Assembly (NCBI RefSeq): GCF_023375815.1
Contig: NZ_CP067412.1
Location: 2,170,001 to 2,234,000, forward strand
Origin: Pseudomonas sp. HS6
Lineage (GTDB): Bacteria; Pseudomonadota; Gammaproteobacteria; Pseudomonadales; Pseudomonadaceae
Direction of reading: 5' to 3'
DNA: 64,000 nt
The notes under the pieces were generated by a model, which saw nothing but the letters and a program-made list of their open reading frames with translations, was not told the origin of the DNA and searched no databases. The number at the start of each line of letters is the position of its first letter. Position 1 is the stretch's first letter. The translations under genes and the position numbers were made by a program. Below are positions 34,144 through 43,508 of this stretch, piece by piece.

Positions 34144-35313
34144 ATGCACAGTTTCCAGACCCGTAAGCAGCATAGTCCGGTCGACGCCTGGGATCAGCAG
34201 GATCCGGAGCAGGCCTTCACCCTGCCCTCGCGCTATTTCTACGACGACAGCCTGTTCCGTGCCGAGCGCGACAACATTTTCATGAAGGCCTGGCATGTCG
34301 CCGGGCATGTCAGTGAGTTCGCCGAATCGGGGCAGTTCGTGGTCACCGATCTGTTCGACCAGAGCGTGGTGGTGGCGAAGAATCGGCAGGGGCAGATCCA
34401 TGGTTTTCACAACGTCTGCCAGCATCGCGGCAATCGCTTGCTCGAAGAACGTCGAGGTACCACCGGCGGTGTGGTGCGCTGCGCCTATCACTCGTGGTGC
34501 TACGAGATGGACGGCAGCCTGCGCGGTGCGCCGCGTTGCGAGCGGATGAAGAATTTCGAGCTGGCGCAGTTCAACATTCCCCAGGTGCGTACCGAAGAAC
34601 TCGGCGGTTTCATCTACTTCAACCTCGACCCGAATGCGCCGTCGCTGCGAGATCTGTTCCCCGGTGCCGACGAAGAAATGCGCCGAGTGTTTCCGGACCT
34701 GACGGACATGCGCCTGATCGAGGAACAGGACGTGATCGTGCCCGCCAACTGGAAAGTGATCATGGACAACTCCATCGAGGGCTATCACTTCAAGCTGTCC
34801 GGCCCGTGCCACATCGACCTCGCGCGGCTGATCGACTTCAAGGGTTATCAGTTGATCAAACGCGACCACTGGTGGACCTACGCCGCACCGGCCAATCTGT
34901 CGGCGACCGAGGCCTATGGCGTGCCGCTGAAGAGCGAGTTGAACCCGCAGGAATGCTTTTTCAACATTGGCATGTGGCCGAACAACACCTTCTACACCTT
35001 CCCGTTTTCCGAGTTTCTCGGCTCGTTCATCATGATTCCGCTGGATGCCGAGCGCTCGCTACTGCGCTTCGGTTACTACTCCAGCAATCGCGAGACGGCT
35101 GCCGTCAGCACCGCGTGCATGAAGTGGATGAACGAAGACCTCGGCCCCGAAGACATCGCCCTGAACATCTCGGTGCAAAAAGGCCTGCGCTCGCTCGGCT
35201 ACGACCAGGGCCGCTACATGATCGACGCCCAGCGCAGCAACGAAAGCGAGCATCTGGTGCATCACTTTCATCGGTTGGTGTTCAACGGTATTCACGGCCA
35301 TTCCGTGGACTGA
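34144..35313 (+). CDS. Rieske non-heme iron oxygenase (GbcA/quaternary-amine type)
   Basis: 389-residue ring-hydroxylating-type oxygenase alpha subunit. The Rieske [2Fe-2S] ligands are C92-x-H94 and C113-xx-H116. The catalytic domain contains NSIEGYHFKLSGPCH for the mononuclear iron. The general pattern resembles glycine-betaine, stachydrine and carnitine monooxygenases. The start ATG follows GGAGATCG. The downstream GMC dehydrogenase, GlxA/CdhR-type regulator and class II aldolase suggest catabolism of a choline- or carnitine-like compound. No reductase gene is in the window. Substrate unknown. Confidence 0.88.
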   Translation: MHSFQTRKQHSPVDAWDQQDPEQAFTLPSRYFYDDSLFRAERDNIFMKAWHVAGHVSEFAESGQFVVTDLFDQSVVVAKNRQGQIHGFHNVCQHRGNRLLEERRGTTGGVVRCAYHSWCYEMDGSLRGAPRCERMKNFELAQFNIPQVRTEELGGFIYFNLDPNAPSLRDLFPGADEEMRRVFPDLTDMRLIEEQDVIVPANWKVIMDNSIEGYHFKLSGPCHIDLARLIDFKGYQLIKRDHWWTYAAPANLSATEAYGVPLKSELNPQECFFNIGMWPNNTFYTFPFSEFLGSFIMIPLDAERSLLRFGYYSSNRETAAVSTACMKWMNEDLGPEDIALNISVQKGLRSLGYDQGRYMIDAQRSNESEHLVHHFHRLVFNGIHGHSVD

Positions 35314-35351
35314 TCCGCCCTTCCCTTTCATTTGCCAGAATGGAACAGACC

Positions 35352-37024
35352 ATGGACGAAACCGGGTTTGATTACCTGATCGTGGGCGCCGGCTCGGCGG
35401 GTTGCGTGTTGGCCAATCGCTTGAGCGAAGACCCGAACGTGCGCATCCTGCTGCTGGAGGCCGGGCCCGAGGACAAGAGCTGGACGATCGACATGCCGTC
35501 CGCCGTGGGCCTTGTGGTGGGCGGGTCACGCTACAACTGGCGCTATCAGTCGGAGCCCGAGCCGTACCTCGACGGCCGCCGAATCGGTACGCCGAGAGGC
35601 CGCACGCTCGGCGGCTCATCGTCGATCAACGGCATGGTCTACATCCGTGGCCATGCCGGGGATTACGACGGCTGGGCCGAACAAGGCTGCACCGGCTGGA
35701 GCTATCGCGAAGTGCTGCCGTACTTCAAGCGAGCGCAGACTCACGCCGACGGTGGTGATGACTATCGCGGCGGCGACGGCCACTTGCACGTCACCCCCGG
35801 CGATGTCAGCACACCCTTGTGCGCGGCGTTCATCGCGGCCGGGGCCGAAGCCGGTTATGGCGTCAGCGAGGACTTGAACGGCTATCGGCAGGAAGCCTTC
35901 GGCCCGGTGGATCGCACCACGCGCAACGGTCGGCGCTGGAGCACTTCGCGCGGTTATCTGAGCGAAGCGCTGGCTCGGGGCAATGTGCGCGTGGTCACCG
36001 ATGCATTGGCGCTGCGCATTCTGTTCGAGGGTCGGCGAGCCGTCGGAATTGACTATGAACAGAACGGCGAAACGTACACCGTCCGCGCCCGCCGGGAAGT
36101 GCTGCTGACCGCCGGGGCGATCAATTCGCCGCAGTTGCTGTTGCTCTCGGGCGTGGGCCCGGCGGCAGAACTGCGCGATCTCGGAATCAGCGTGATTCAC
36201 GACCTGCCCGGCGTCGGTAAACGCCTCAATGATCACCCGGATGCCGTGGTGCAATTTCGCTGCAAGCAACCGGTGTCGCTGTATCGCTGGACTACCGCGC
36301 CGGGTAAATGGTGGATCGGTGCGCGCTGGTTCGTCCGCCACGATGGCCTGGCGGCGAGCAATCATTTCGAGGTCGGCGCGTTCCTGCGCTCACGGGCCGG
36401 CGTCGAACATCCGGATCTGCAGCTGACATTCATGCCGCTGGCGGTGCAACCGGGCAGCGTCGAGCTGGTGCCGACCCACGCGTTCCAGATCCACATCGAT
36501 CTGATGCGTCCTACGAGCCTGGGCAGTGTGACCCTGCACAGCGCCGAACCCCGGCGACCACCAAGGATTCTGTTCAACTACCTGAAGACCGCGCAGGACC
36601 GTGCCGACATGCGCGCCGGCGCACGGCTGGTGCGCGGCTGGTGCGCGAGATCCTCGACCAGCCGGCCATGGCTCCGTTCAAGGGTGAAGAACTGGTGCCG
36701 GGCCGTTCGGTGCAGACCGACGCCGAACTCGACGCCTGGGCGCGGCAGGTCACGGAAACCGGCTACCATGCCAGCGGCACCTGCAAGATGGGACCGGCGG
36801 GCGACCCTGAAGCGGTGGTCGATCCGCAACTGCGGGTGCACGGCCTAGACGGCTTGCGGGTGGTGGACGCGTCGATCATGCCTGTGATCGTCAGCGGCAA
36901 CACCAACGCACCGACGGTGATGATCGCGGAAAAAGCCAGCGACCTGATCCGCAACCTCGCGCCGTTGCCAGCCCTCGATGTACCGGTGTGGATCAACCCG
37001 CACTGGCAAACCGAACAACGATAA
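35352..37024 (+). pseudogene. GMC-family (choline dehydrogenase-like) oxidoreductase, frameshifted
   Basis: FAD-dependent GMC oxidoreductase. The first frame runs from ATG 35352 with DYLIVGAGSAGCVLANRL (FAD site), RGRTLGGSSSINGMVYIRG and GAINSPQLLLLSGVGP, as in BetA-like enzymes. At about 36635 the reading frame breaks because of a tandem 11-bp duplication. The C-terminal GMC part, with [10 protein letters not shown] (catalytic His), [10 protein letters not shown] and [14 protein letters not shown], continues in another frame to 37024. Read as written, the product would lose the C-terminal catalytic His region and stop at 36848. It could be a real recent knock-out, a phase-variable tract, or a sequencing/assembly error. 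Confidence 0.88.
36624..36645 (+). repeat. 11-bp tandem duplication causing a frameshift
   Basis: CGGCTGGTGCG occurs twice in immediate succession (36624-36634 and 36635-36645). Removing one copy restores the frame as [12 protein letters not shown]. Confidence 0.92.
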
Positions 37025-37031
37025 AGCCGAG

Positions 37032-38072
37032 ATGGCGATGACCCGATCCGCTGAAGCTGTACCGCGCAATGAAGCACCGCTGCGAGTGGCGGTGCTGTTG
37101 CTGCCGGCGTTTTCCAATTTCGGTCTGGCGGCGGTGCTGGAACCGCTGGCCATCGCCAACTGGCTGAGCCAGCGCACGCTGTTCGAGTGGACGTTGCTGT
37201 CGTTGCAGCCGGGCCCGGTGACGGCCAGCAACGGTCTGGCGAGCATCGCCGAGGACGGCCTGAACAACGAGCATGCCTTCGACGCCTGTGTGGTGCTGGC
37301 CAGTTTCGAGGTGCATCAACACAGTCGCAACCCGGCGCTCAAGAGCTGGCTGCGCAAGCAGGCGCTGTTCGGCGCGGTATTGATCGGCGTGGAAACCGGC
37401 ACCGAACTGCTGGCCGCCGCCGGTGTTCTCGACGGCTACGAAGCGGCGGTGCATTGGGACAACCTGCAGGGTTTTCGGGAGAGCTACCCCAAGGTCCGCG
37501 CCCGACCGCAGCTCTACACCCTCGAACGCCAGCGCCTGACCTGCGCCGGCGCGACCACCATTCTCGACATGCTGCTGGGCTGGATCGGCCAGCGCTTCGA
37601 TACGGACCTGGCCCGAGAAATCGGCCTGCACCTGTTGATGGGCCAGATGCGCGCCCCGGCGGACAATCAGCTCGACGGTGGGCTGGGCAACAGCGGGATG
37701 TATGGCAACAAGATCCGCCGCGCCGTGCAGCTGATGGAAAAGGCTCTGGAAGAACCGCTGGACTGCGAAGCGATTGCCAGCGAGGTCGGCCTGTCGCGAC
37801 GACAACTGGAGCGCCAGTTCAAGCATCAGACCGGGCTCTCGCCGCTCAAGTATTACATCACCCTGCGCCTGGCCCGGGCACACAACCTGCTGCAACAGAC
37901 GCAGATGAGCGTGGCCCAGGTGGCAGCGTGTTCAGGGTTTGGCTCGCTGGAGCATTTCTCCCGCACTTACCGCGCGCGATTTGGTTGCCCGCCAAGTGAG
38001 GATCGGCGTCAGGCGTGGAGCGCGCCGGTGATGCGCCAGCCGCTGAGCAAGGCGCATTTGTCACCGGAATGA
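37032..38072 (+). CDS. GlxA-type AraC regulator (DJ-1/PfpI + HTH; CdhR/GbdR-like)
   Basis: 346-residue transcription factor. The N-terminal DJ-1/PfpI-like domain (about 15-190: VAVLLLPAFSNFGLAAVLEPL, GVETGTELLAAAGVLDGYEA) is followed by an AraC double helix-turn-helix (about 225-325: IASEVGLSRRQLERQFKHQ, VAACSGFGSLEHFSRTYRARFG). This domain pair is typical of CdhR, GbdR and related activators of carnitine, betaine and choline breakdown. Start 37032 (MAMTRS) lies 7 nt after the GMC gene. It probably activates the Rieske/GMC genes. It converges on the aldolase gene with a 1-nt gap. Confidence 0.88.
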   Translation: MAMTRSAEAVPRNEAPLRVAVLLLPAFSNFGLAAVLEPLAIANWLSQRTLFEWTLLSLQPGPVTASNGLASIAEDGLNNEHAFDACVVLASFEVHQHSRNPALKSWLRKQALFGAVLIGVETGTELLAAAGVLDGYEAAVHWDNLQGFRESYPKVRARPQLYTLERQRLTCAGATTILDMLLGWIGQRFDTDLAREIGLHLLMGQMRAPADNQLDGGLGNSGMYGNKIRRAVQLMEKALEEPLDCEAIASEVGLSRRQLERQFKHQTGLSPLKYYITLRLARAHNLLQQTQMSVAQVAACSGFGSLEHFSRTYRARFGCPPSEDRRQAWSAPVMRQPLSKAHLSPE

Positions 38073-38073
38073 A

Positions 38074-38802
38074 TTACTGCCGATACTGCGGCTCTTCCTC
38101 ATCAAGGATGCTCATCAATGCGTTGAAATGCTTATCCGCAAACCCCGGATACTCCAGCCATTGCCGACACGTCTTGCGCGCCACTTCATCGCTGGCCACG
38201 CGCAACTCGCGCCCGGTCGCCAGTGCAGTGATGTAAACCTCGCAAGCCCGCTCGAAGTAATACAGATCATCAAACGCCTGAGCCACACTCGGCGCCGCGA
38301 CCAGCAACCCATGATTGCCCATCAGCAGGATCGGCTTGTCGCCGAGCAACTTGCTCACCCGCTCCGCCTCTTCCCCGAGCCCCATGCCGTCAAAGCCGTC
38401 ATCAATCGCCACCCGCTCGAAAAACCGCATGCTGTTCTGCTCGATCGGTGGCAGCCGCGAGTCCTTCAGGCAGGCCAGCGTCGTCGCGTATTTGCTGTGG
38501 GTGTGCAGGATGCACCGGGCCTGGGGCTGGTTGCGGTGCAAGGCGCTGTGCAAGGCCCACGCGGTGATGTCCGGAGCGTCCGGGCGGTCGAGACTGGTCG
38601 GATCGTCGGCGTCGAGCAGGAGCAGATCACTGGCGTGGATTCGCGAGAAATGTTTGCCGTAAGGGTTGATCAAAAGCTCGCGACCGTCCGGTGAAGTGGC
38701 CACGCTGAAATGGTTGGCGATGGACTCGTGCAGGTTCAAGCGCGCGGCCCAGCGCAGGGCGCAGGCCAGCTGGTTTCTCAGGTGTTCTACGTTGTCGTGC
38801 AT
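38074..38802 (-). CDS. Class II aldolase/adducin-family protein
   Basis: 242 residues with the zinc-binding aldolase class II fold. It shows ANHFSVA near the N-terminus, HTHSKYATTLACL with the metal histidines, and a third His in LMGNHGLLVAAPS. Family members include fuculose-phosphate aldolase and decarboxylating relatives. No signal peptide. It converges with the GlxA-type regulator. Its role in the neighbouring catabolic group is possible but not shown. Confidence 0.85.
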   Translation of the reverse strand: MHDNVEHLRNQLACALRWAARLNLHESIANHFSVATSPDGRELLINPYGKHFSRIHASDLLLLDADDPTSLDRPDAPDITAWALHSALHRNQPQARCILHTHSKYATTLACLKDSRLPPIEQNSMRFFERVAIDDGFDGMGLGEEAERVSKLLGDKPILLMGNHGLLVAAPSVAQAFDDLYYFERACEVYITALATGRELRVASDEVARKTCRQWLEYPGFADKHFNALMSILDEEEPQYRQ

Positions 38803-38901
38803 GGCGCGGCCTCCCGGTTTAACCCGAGTTTAGAGCGCATGCTTTTATCGACTTGACGGGAAACGACAGCGGCTGCCGTTTTGAGAGAGGAGCACATCAG
38901 A

Positions 38902-38929
38902 AGCGGGAGCGAGCTGGCTCGCTCCCGCT
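38902..38929. repeat. REP-like palindrome downstream of tpsA
   Basis: Perfect 13-bp arms AGCGGGAGCGAGC / GCTCGCTCCCGCT around TG. The same core occurs at 9822. It lies 16 nt after the tpsA stop and may end its transcription or stabilise its mRNA. Confidence 0.75.
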
Positions 38930-38944
38930 GGTTTCACTGACGAC

Positions 38945-41900
38945 TCAACCTTTTTCGTCGATCCCCGCTTGCAGGGACTGACTGTCCAGATGACCGCTCA
39001 GGGTCACCGGGCCGACTTTCAGGTTGCCGTTTTCAAGGGAAACCTTCGGTGCGTTTTCTTCGGTTTTGTGCGGCAGGTCCAGCCCGGCTTTCACGCCGTA
39101 GTCGCGGTTGCTCAGGTCGGTGCTGCTGACCTTCGAGCCACCCAGATCGACGTTGCCCTCGGTGGCAGAAATCCGCGCGCCGGTCAGTTGCGTAGCGCCG
39201 CCGACAGTGAGGTTCACACCCTGGCTACCGCTGATACCGGAAGCCTGTTTCACGCTGTCCTTGTGCGCGTATTCGCCGTCGACTTTCAGCGTTGGCTTGT
39301 AGTCGGTGCCGGCCAGTTTGCCCTTGTCGTCGGCCGGGGTCTTCTTGGCGGTCAGACCCAGATCCACATCGAGCTTGGCGTGGTTGCTGGTGTCCTGACG
39401 GCTTTCGACCGTCAGATCACCGGCCACTTTGCCGCTGACATTGCGCGCATCGATCCGCGCGCCGTTCAGGCTCGCATCACCGGTGCTGTTCAACACCACC
39501 GTGTCAGCCTTGATCTGGCTGTTCTGCTGGGTGGTGCCTTGCAGGTAGTCCACGCCAACCTTGGCCCCGGCATTGAAGCCGTGATCGCTGCTGACTTTTT
39601 CATCGGCGGCGGTCGGTGTGCTTTTGCTCAGATTGCCACCGGCGTTCAGGGCAACGTTCCAGTTGTTGCGGTTGTCGGTGGACTGCGCGGACTCCTGAAC
39701 GAAACCGCCCTTTTGCGCGTCGATGCTGACGTTTGGCGCGCTGACTTGAGTGCCTTGCAGGCGCACCGAGTCGCCGCTCAGCGCGATTCCGTTCTGGCTG
39801 GTGAGCTGGCCACCGCTGAGGGTCTGCGTGTTCTCGTTGACCCGGCCGATGTTGAAGTTGCCGCTGAGATTGCCGCCCTGATCGCGGCTCTTCTCGCTGC
39901 TGGTTTTGCTGCCGCCCGCCTTCAGACCGCCACCGAGATTGCTGCCGGTGGCGACGTGCGAGTCGGTGGCCGCTTGCAGGTCGAGCTTGCCGCCGGCCTT
40001 CAGGTCGATAGCACTAGCGCTGTCGATCTTCGTGCCCTGCTGAACCTGATTGCCGCCGCTGCTCAATTGCACCGGGCCGTTACCGCTGATGCTGGCGACA
40101 TGCGCCTGGGTGTCGGTGGTCTGGTTGCCTTTGTGATCGAGCTGGAACCCGGCGCCGAGATCGACATTGGTGCCGTCGGTGCCCGGCAAGGTGCCGACGG
40201 TCAGCGAGCCGTTGCCACGCAGGCTGGAGCTGTCGCTGCTCTGACGGTCGTTGGCCTGATTCAGGGCCAGATCACCGCCGGTCTTGACGCTGACTCCGCC
40301 CTGCCCGCCATCGAAACGGCTGCCTTCGAACTGTGCGTCGTGGCCGACATTGATGTTCACGCCTTGATTGCCAGCGTAACCGCCGACCACCGCCGTGGAA
40401 CTGTCCTTGCTCGACTGGCTGCTGCCGCCCGCGCCGCTGCCGGCTACGTTCACGTCTTCACCGGTCTTGGTGTAGACGCGCACATCGACCTTGGCATCCA
40501 CCGCGTTGTCGGTGCTGCTGTGGGTATTGTTCGCGGCGTCGGCCACCAGTTTGTCAGCACTGATGTTCACTTTGCCGGCGCTGGCATTGTACTGGGTGCC
40601 TTGGTCATGCAGCGTGCCGCCAACCTTCACGTCCACGGTCTGGCCGTCGAACCGGCTGACTACGGCGTTGCTGGTCTGCTCGGTTTTATCGGCGCTGGCA
40701 TGACCGATTGCCACGTCGATACCGACGTTCGGCTGACCGAGATTGGCCAGTGCGTCCTTGTCCGGCACCTTGCCGTCGAGCACGTCTTTCACCGCGCCGG
40801 CAATCGGCCGGGCGATGTCTTTGTACTCGACGTTGGCGCCGATGTCCGCCGACCAGTTGCTCTCCTTGTGAGTGCTGCTCTCGGTGTTGCTGGCGGCCCG
40901 GTTGTCGACTTCGTTGGCGGCGACGTTCAGGCCGTTGCCGGACTTCAGTTGTGCGCCCTCGGTGGCGAGTTTGTCAGCGTTGATGTTCAGGCTGCCGCTG
41001 CTCTGCACGCCGGTGGTTTGCGCGGTGGTTTTGCTGGTGGTGTCTTGCGAGGTGCTGTGCGAGAAGTCCACGCCACTGCCCGCGCGGTCGAGGCCGCCGG
41101 TGTAGTAGAAACCGCCGCCGGTGCTGCGGGTTTCGGTCGAGGTGCTGTGGCTGTCCTGTTCGGCCAGCAACGAGACGTTCTTGCCGCTCAGAGAGGTGTC
41201 GCCAGCGGTGGATTTCACTTCGGCGCCTTTGAGCGTCACGTCGCCGCCCGCCTTCACTTGCACGGTGCCGCCGCTGAGGCTGGAGCCCTGCTGCGTGACG
41301 TCATTGGCGGTGACGGTTTGCGCCTTGTCTTCGTAATGCACGCCGGCGCGGTACTGCTCCGCCGTTTGCTCCTTGGCGTAAGCGTCAAAACCACGAGTCT
41401 GCGTGCTGTTGCTGCTGTCGTGGGTGTTCTGCGTCGAATGCACATTCACATCACCCGCCGCATCCGCCGTCAGCGAACCGCCGGCCTTGACCGTGGAGCC
41501 GGCGACTTCGATGTCCTTGGCGCTTTTCAGCTTGAGGTTGCTGTCCGACACCAGCTCGCTGCGCACCGTGGTGCTGTCCTTGCTGTTCTGGCGCGACTCG
41601 TCCTTGGTGATGCCGAAGAACTTGCTGTCCTTGTCGTGGTTGTTGCTGTGCGAAGTGTCCTGCACGCCGTCGATGGTCAGCGAACCGTTGTCGCTGATCA
41701 CGCTGGCGTCCTGGCCGCCACGCACCTGGCTGCCGCTGATGCGCACGTCGTCGGCCTTGACCAGCAGTTTGCCGGCGGCGTTGATCTTGCTGCCCTGGTG
41801 CTGGGTCTGGCCCTTGTCGGCGTCGCCGGTCTTGCCGAAGAAACCGCCGCCGACCAGATCACCGGAATAGCGGTTGTCGCTGCTGCGATTGGTACGGGTC

Positions 41901-43414
41901 GCGGTGGTGACTTCCACTTGCTTGCCGGCCAGTTGCAGATCGCCGGCGCTGTTCAGCTCGGCGCCTTCGGAGCGCAACAGTGCTGCGGTTTGCAGAGCGA
42001 TGTTACCGCCCTTCAACTGGCTGGTGACGCTGCGCTGCTCTTCGCTGCTGCTGTCCCAATCGGCTTTCCACAGGTGTTTGCGGTGCTTGCCCTGATCGGT
42101 CTGGGTGTGGCTTTCAGTGGCGGCGGTCAGGCGCAGGTCGCCGTCGCTTTGCACGCTGAGGTTGTTCTTCGCTTCGACCTTGGCGGCTTTCAGTTCGGTG
42201 TCTTTGCCGGACGACAATTGCGCGTCGCGGCTGGCAACGATCTGGGTGCCGTGCTGGCGCGAATCGCTGTCGGTCTTGGTGCGCTCGTAGGTTTCCCAAG
42301 TGATGCCGATGGTGCTGTTGTTCCAGTTCTCGCGCTGTTCCTGGAGCTTGCGGCTTTCGACGGTGGTCAAGGTCAGATTGCGCTTGGCATCGACTTTCAC
42401 GTCACGACCGCTGACATCGGTGGCGGCCAGCGTCAGGTCCTTGCCACTGTGCAGGCCGACGTCGCCCTGGCTGCTGCGAATGCCGGCACGGGTCACGTCG
42501 AGGCTGTCCGGGATCGCCTGACCGCTGACGCTCAAGTCGCCAGCCGAACGAATCTGTACGCCGTCACGCCCGGCGACTTGCACAGCGCCGACCTTCACGC
42601 CTGCGCCGTCGGCGGTGCTGACGATGTTGATGCGCCCGGCCTGCATCGCGCCGAACAGGCTGGCGTCGATCCGCTGATCGGTGGTGTTGCCCGCCGGGTC
42701 CACGGCTTTCACCTGGCCGCTGGCGTAGTCGATCTGATTGCGCCCGACGGTGAGGTTCAGTTGATCACGCGCAGTAATCGCACCCTGGCTGTCGATGCGC
42801 GGCGCGATCAGGTTGATCGAGCCTTCGCCATTGCGCAGCCCACCGCCCTGAATCTGCAACTGACCGGTGGCGTCGCGGGTGCTCAGGGCTTGCAGCTTGC
42901 CGTCGTTCAGCTCGGGACGGCCGACCACCAGATTGGCGTTCGGTGTGTTGATGAAACTGCCGCCGTTCACCGAAATGCCGTTCGGGTTGGCGAGCACGTA
43001 GTCGGCGGCGCGACCGAAGATTTCCTGGGCGCCGTTGATGGCCGACGGGTTGCGGCTGATCACTTCGTTGAGGATCACGCTCGCGGCCTGGCCCTGCAAT
43101 TGCGGGTTGGCCGCCAGTTGCCCGGCGAGCTGCGATTGCCCAGCCTGCAAGGCGTTGTTCAGCACCAGGCCCTGACGGTCGACGTTGTAGTCGAGGAACT
43201 GGTTGTGCGACAGGCCGGAGCCGTTGGGCGCGACGATGTTGACGATCGGGACGCCGCCCTGGGTTTGCAGTTGCGCGGTGCCGCCGGGGCCGGGTGCGAC
43301 CACCACACCGCCGGCCATGGCGCCCGGCAGATGAGCGATCAGGAACAGGCTGGCGATGGCCCAGCGCAGTTTGCCCCGTGGGGAAAGATGAAACGCAAAG
43401 GTATTCATTGGCAT
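38945..43414 (-). CDS. Two-partner secretion exoprotein (TpsA, filamentous haemagglutinin-like)
   Basis: 1489-residue secreted beta-helix protein. Signal peptide about 1-36 (ending AMAGG). The TPS secretion domain (about 37-270) carries NPNGISVNGGSFINT and GRAADYVLANPNG. Haemagglutinin-type repeats follow, rich in S, T, N, D and G, with many GxxLxVKAxxD-like units. GGAGAG lies 6 nt before ATG 43414. The end of the protein stays within repeats: no VENN motif and no recognisable toxin tip, so it looks like an adhesin or shortened TpsA rather than CdiA. Its transporter TpsB is immediately upstream on the same strand (94-nt gap). Confidence 0.9.
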   Translation of the reverse strand: MPMNTFAFHLSPRGKLRWAIASLFLIAHLPGAMAGGVVVAPGPGGTAQLQTQGGVPIVNIVAPNGSGLSHNQFLDYNVDRQGLVLNNALQAGQSQLAGQLAANPQLQGQAASVILNEVISRNPSAINGAQEIFGRAADYVLANPNGISVNGGSFINTPNANLVVGRPELNDGKLQALSTRDATGQLQIQGGGLRNGEGSINLIAPRIDSQGAITARDQLNLTVGRNQIDYASGQVKAVDPAGNTTDQRIDASLFGAMQAGRINIVSTADGAGVKVGAVQVAGRDGVQIRSAGDLSVSGQAIPDSLDVTRAGIRSSQGDVGLHSGKDLTLAATDVSGRDVKVDAKRNLTLTTVESRKLQEQRENWNNSTIGITWETYERTKTDSDSRQHGTQIVASRDAQLSSGKDTELKAAKVEAKNNLSVQSDGDLRLTAATESHTQTDQGKHRKHLWKADWDSSSEEQRSVTSQLKGGNIALQTAALLRSEGAELNSAGDLQLAGKQVEVTTATRTNRSSDNRYSGDLVGGGFFGKTGDADKGQTQHQGSKINAAGKLLVKADDVRISGSQVRGGQDASVISDNGSLTIDGVQDTSHSNNHDKDSKFFGITKDESRQNSKDSTTVRSELVSDSNLKLKSAKDIEVAGSTVKAGGSLTADAAGDVNVHSTQNTHDSSNSTQTRGFDAYAKEQTAEQYRAGVHYEDKAQTVTANDVTQQGSSLSGGTVQVKAGGDVTLKGAEVKSTAGDTSLSGKNVSLLAEQDSHSTSTETRSTGGGFYYTGGLDRAGSGVDFSHSTSQDTTSKTTAQTTGVQSSGSLNINADKLATEGAQLKSGNGLNVAANEVDNRAASNTESSTHKESNWSADIGANVEYKDIARPIAGAVKDVLDGKVPDKDALANLGQPNVGIDVAIGHASADKTEQTSNAVVSRFDGQTVDVKVGGTLHDQGTQYNASAGKVNISADKLVADAANNTHSSTDNAVDAKVDVRVYTKTGEDVNVAGSGAGGSSQSSKDSSTAVVGGYAGNQGVNINVGHDAQFEGSRFDGGQGGVSVKTGGDLALNQANDRQSSDSSSLRGNGSLTVGTLPGTDGTNVDLGAGFQLDHKGNQTTDTQAHVASISGNGPVQLSSGGNQVQQGTKIDSASAIDLKAGGKLDLQAATDSHVATGSNLGGGLKAGGSKTSSEKSRDQGGNLSGNFNIGRVNENTQTLSGGQLTSQNGIALSGDSVRLQGTQVSAPNVSIDAQKGGFVQESAQSTDNRNNWNVALNAGGNLSKSTPTAADEKVSSDHGFNAGAKVGVDYLQGTTQQNSQIKADTVVLNSTGDASLNGARIDARNVSGKVAGDLTVESRQDTSNHAKLDVDLGLTAKKTPADDKGKLAGTDYKPTLKVDGEYAHKDSVKQASGISGSQGVNLTVGGATQLTGARISATEGNVDLGGSKVSSTDLSNRDYGVKAGLDLPHKTEENAPKVSLENGNLKVGPVTLSGHLDSQSLQAGIDEKG

Positions 43415-43508
43415 AAAAAACTCTCCATGTGGTGCGGCATCACGTTGCGCGTTGAGTTAAAGGCCACGGCTGTCGCGCTCAGGTCCGATGGCTGTTGTTC
43501 ACTGACGT

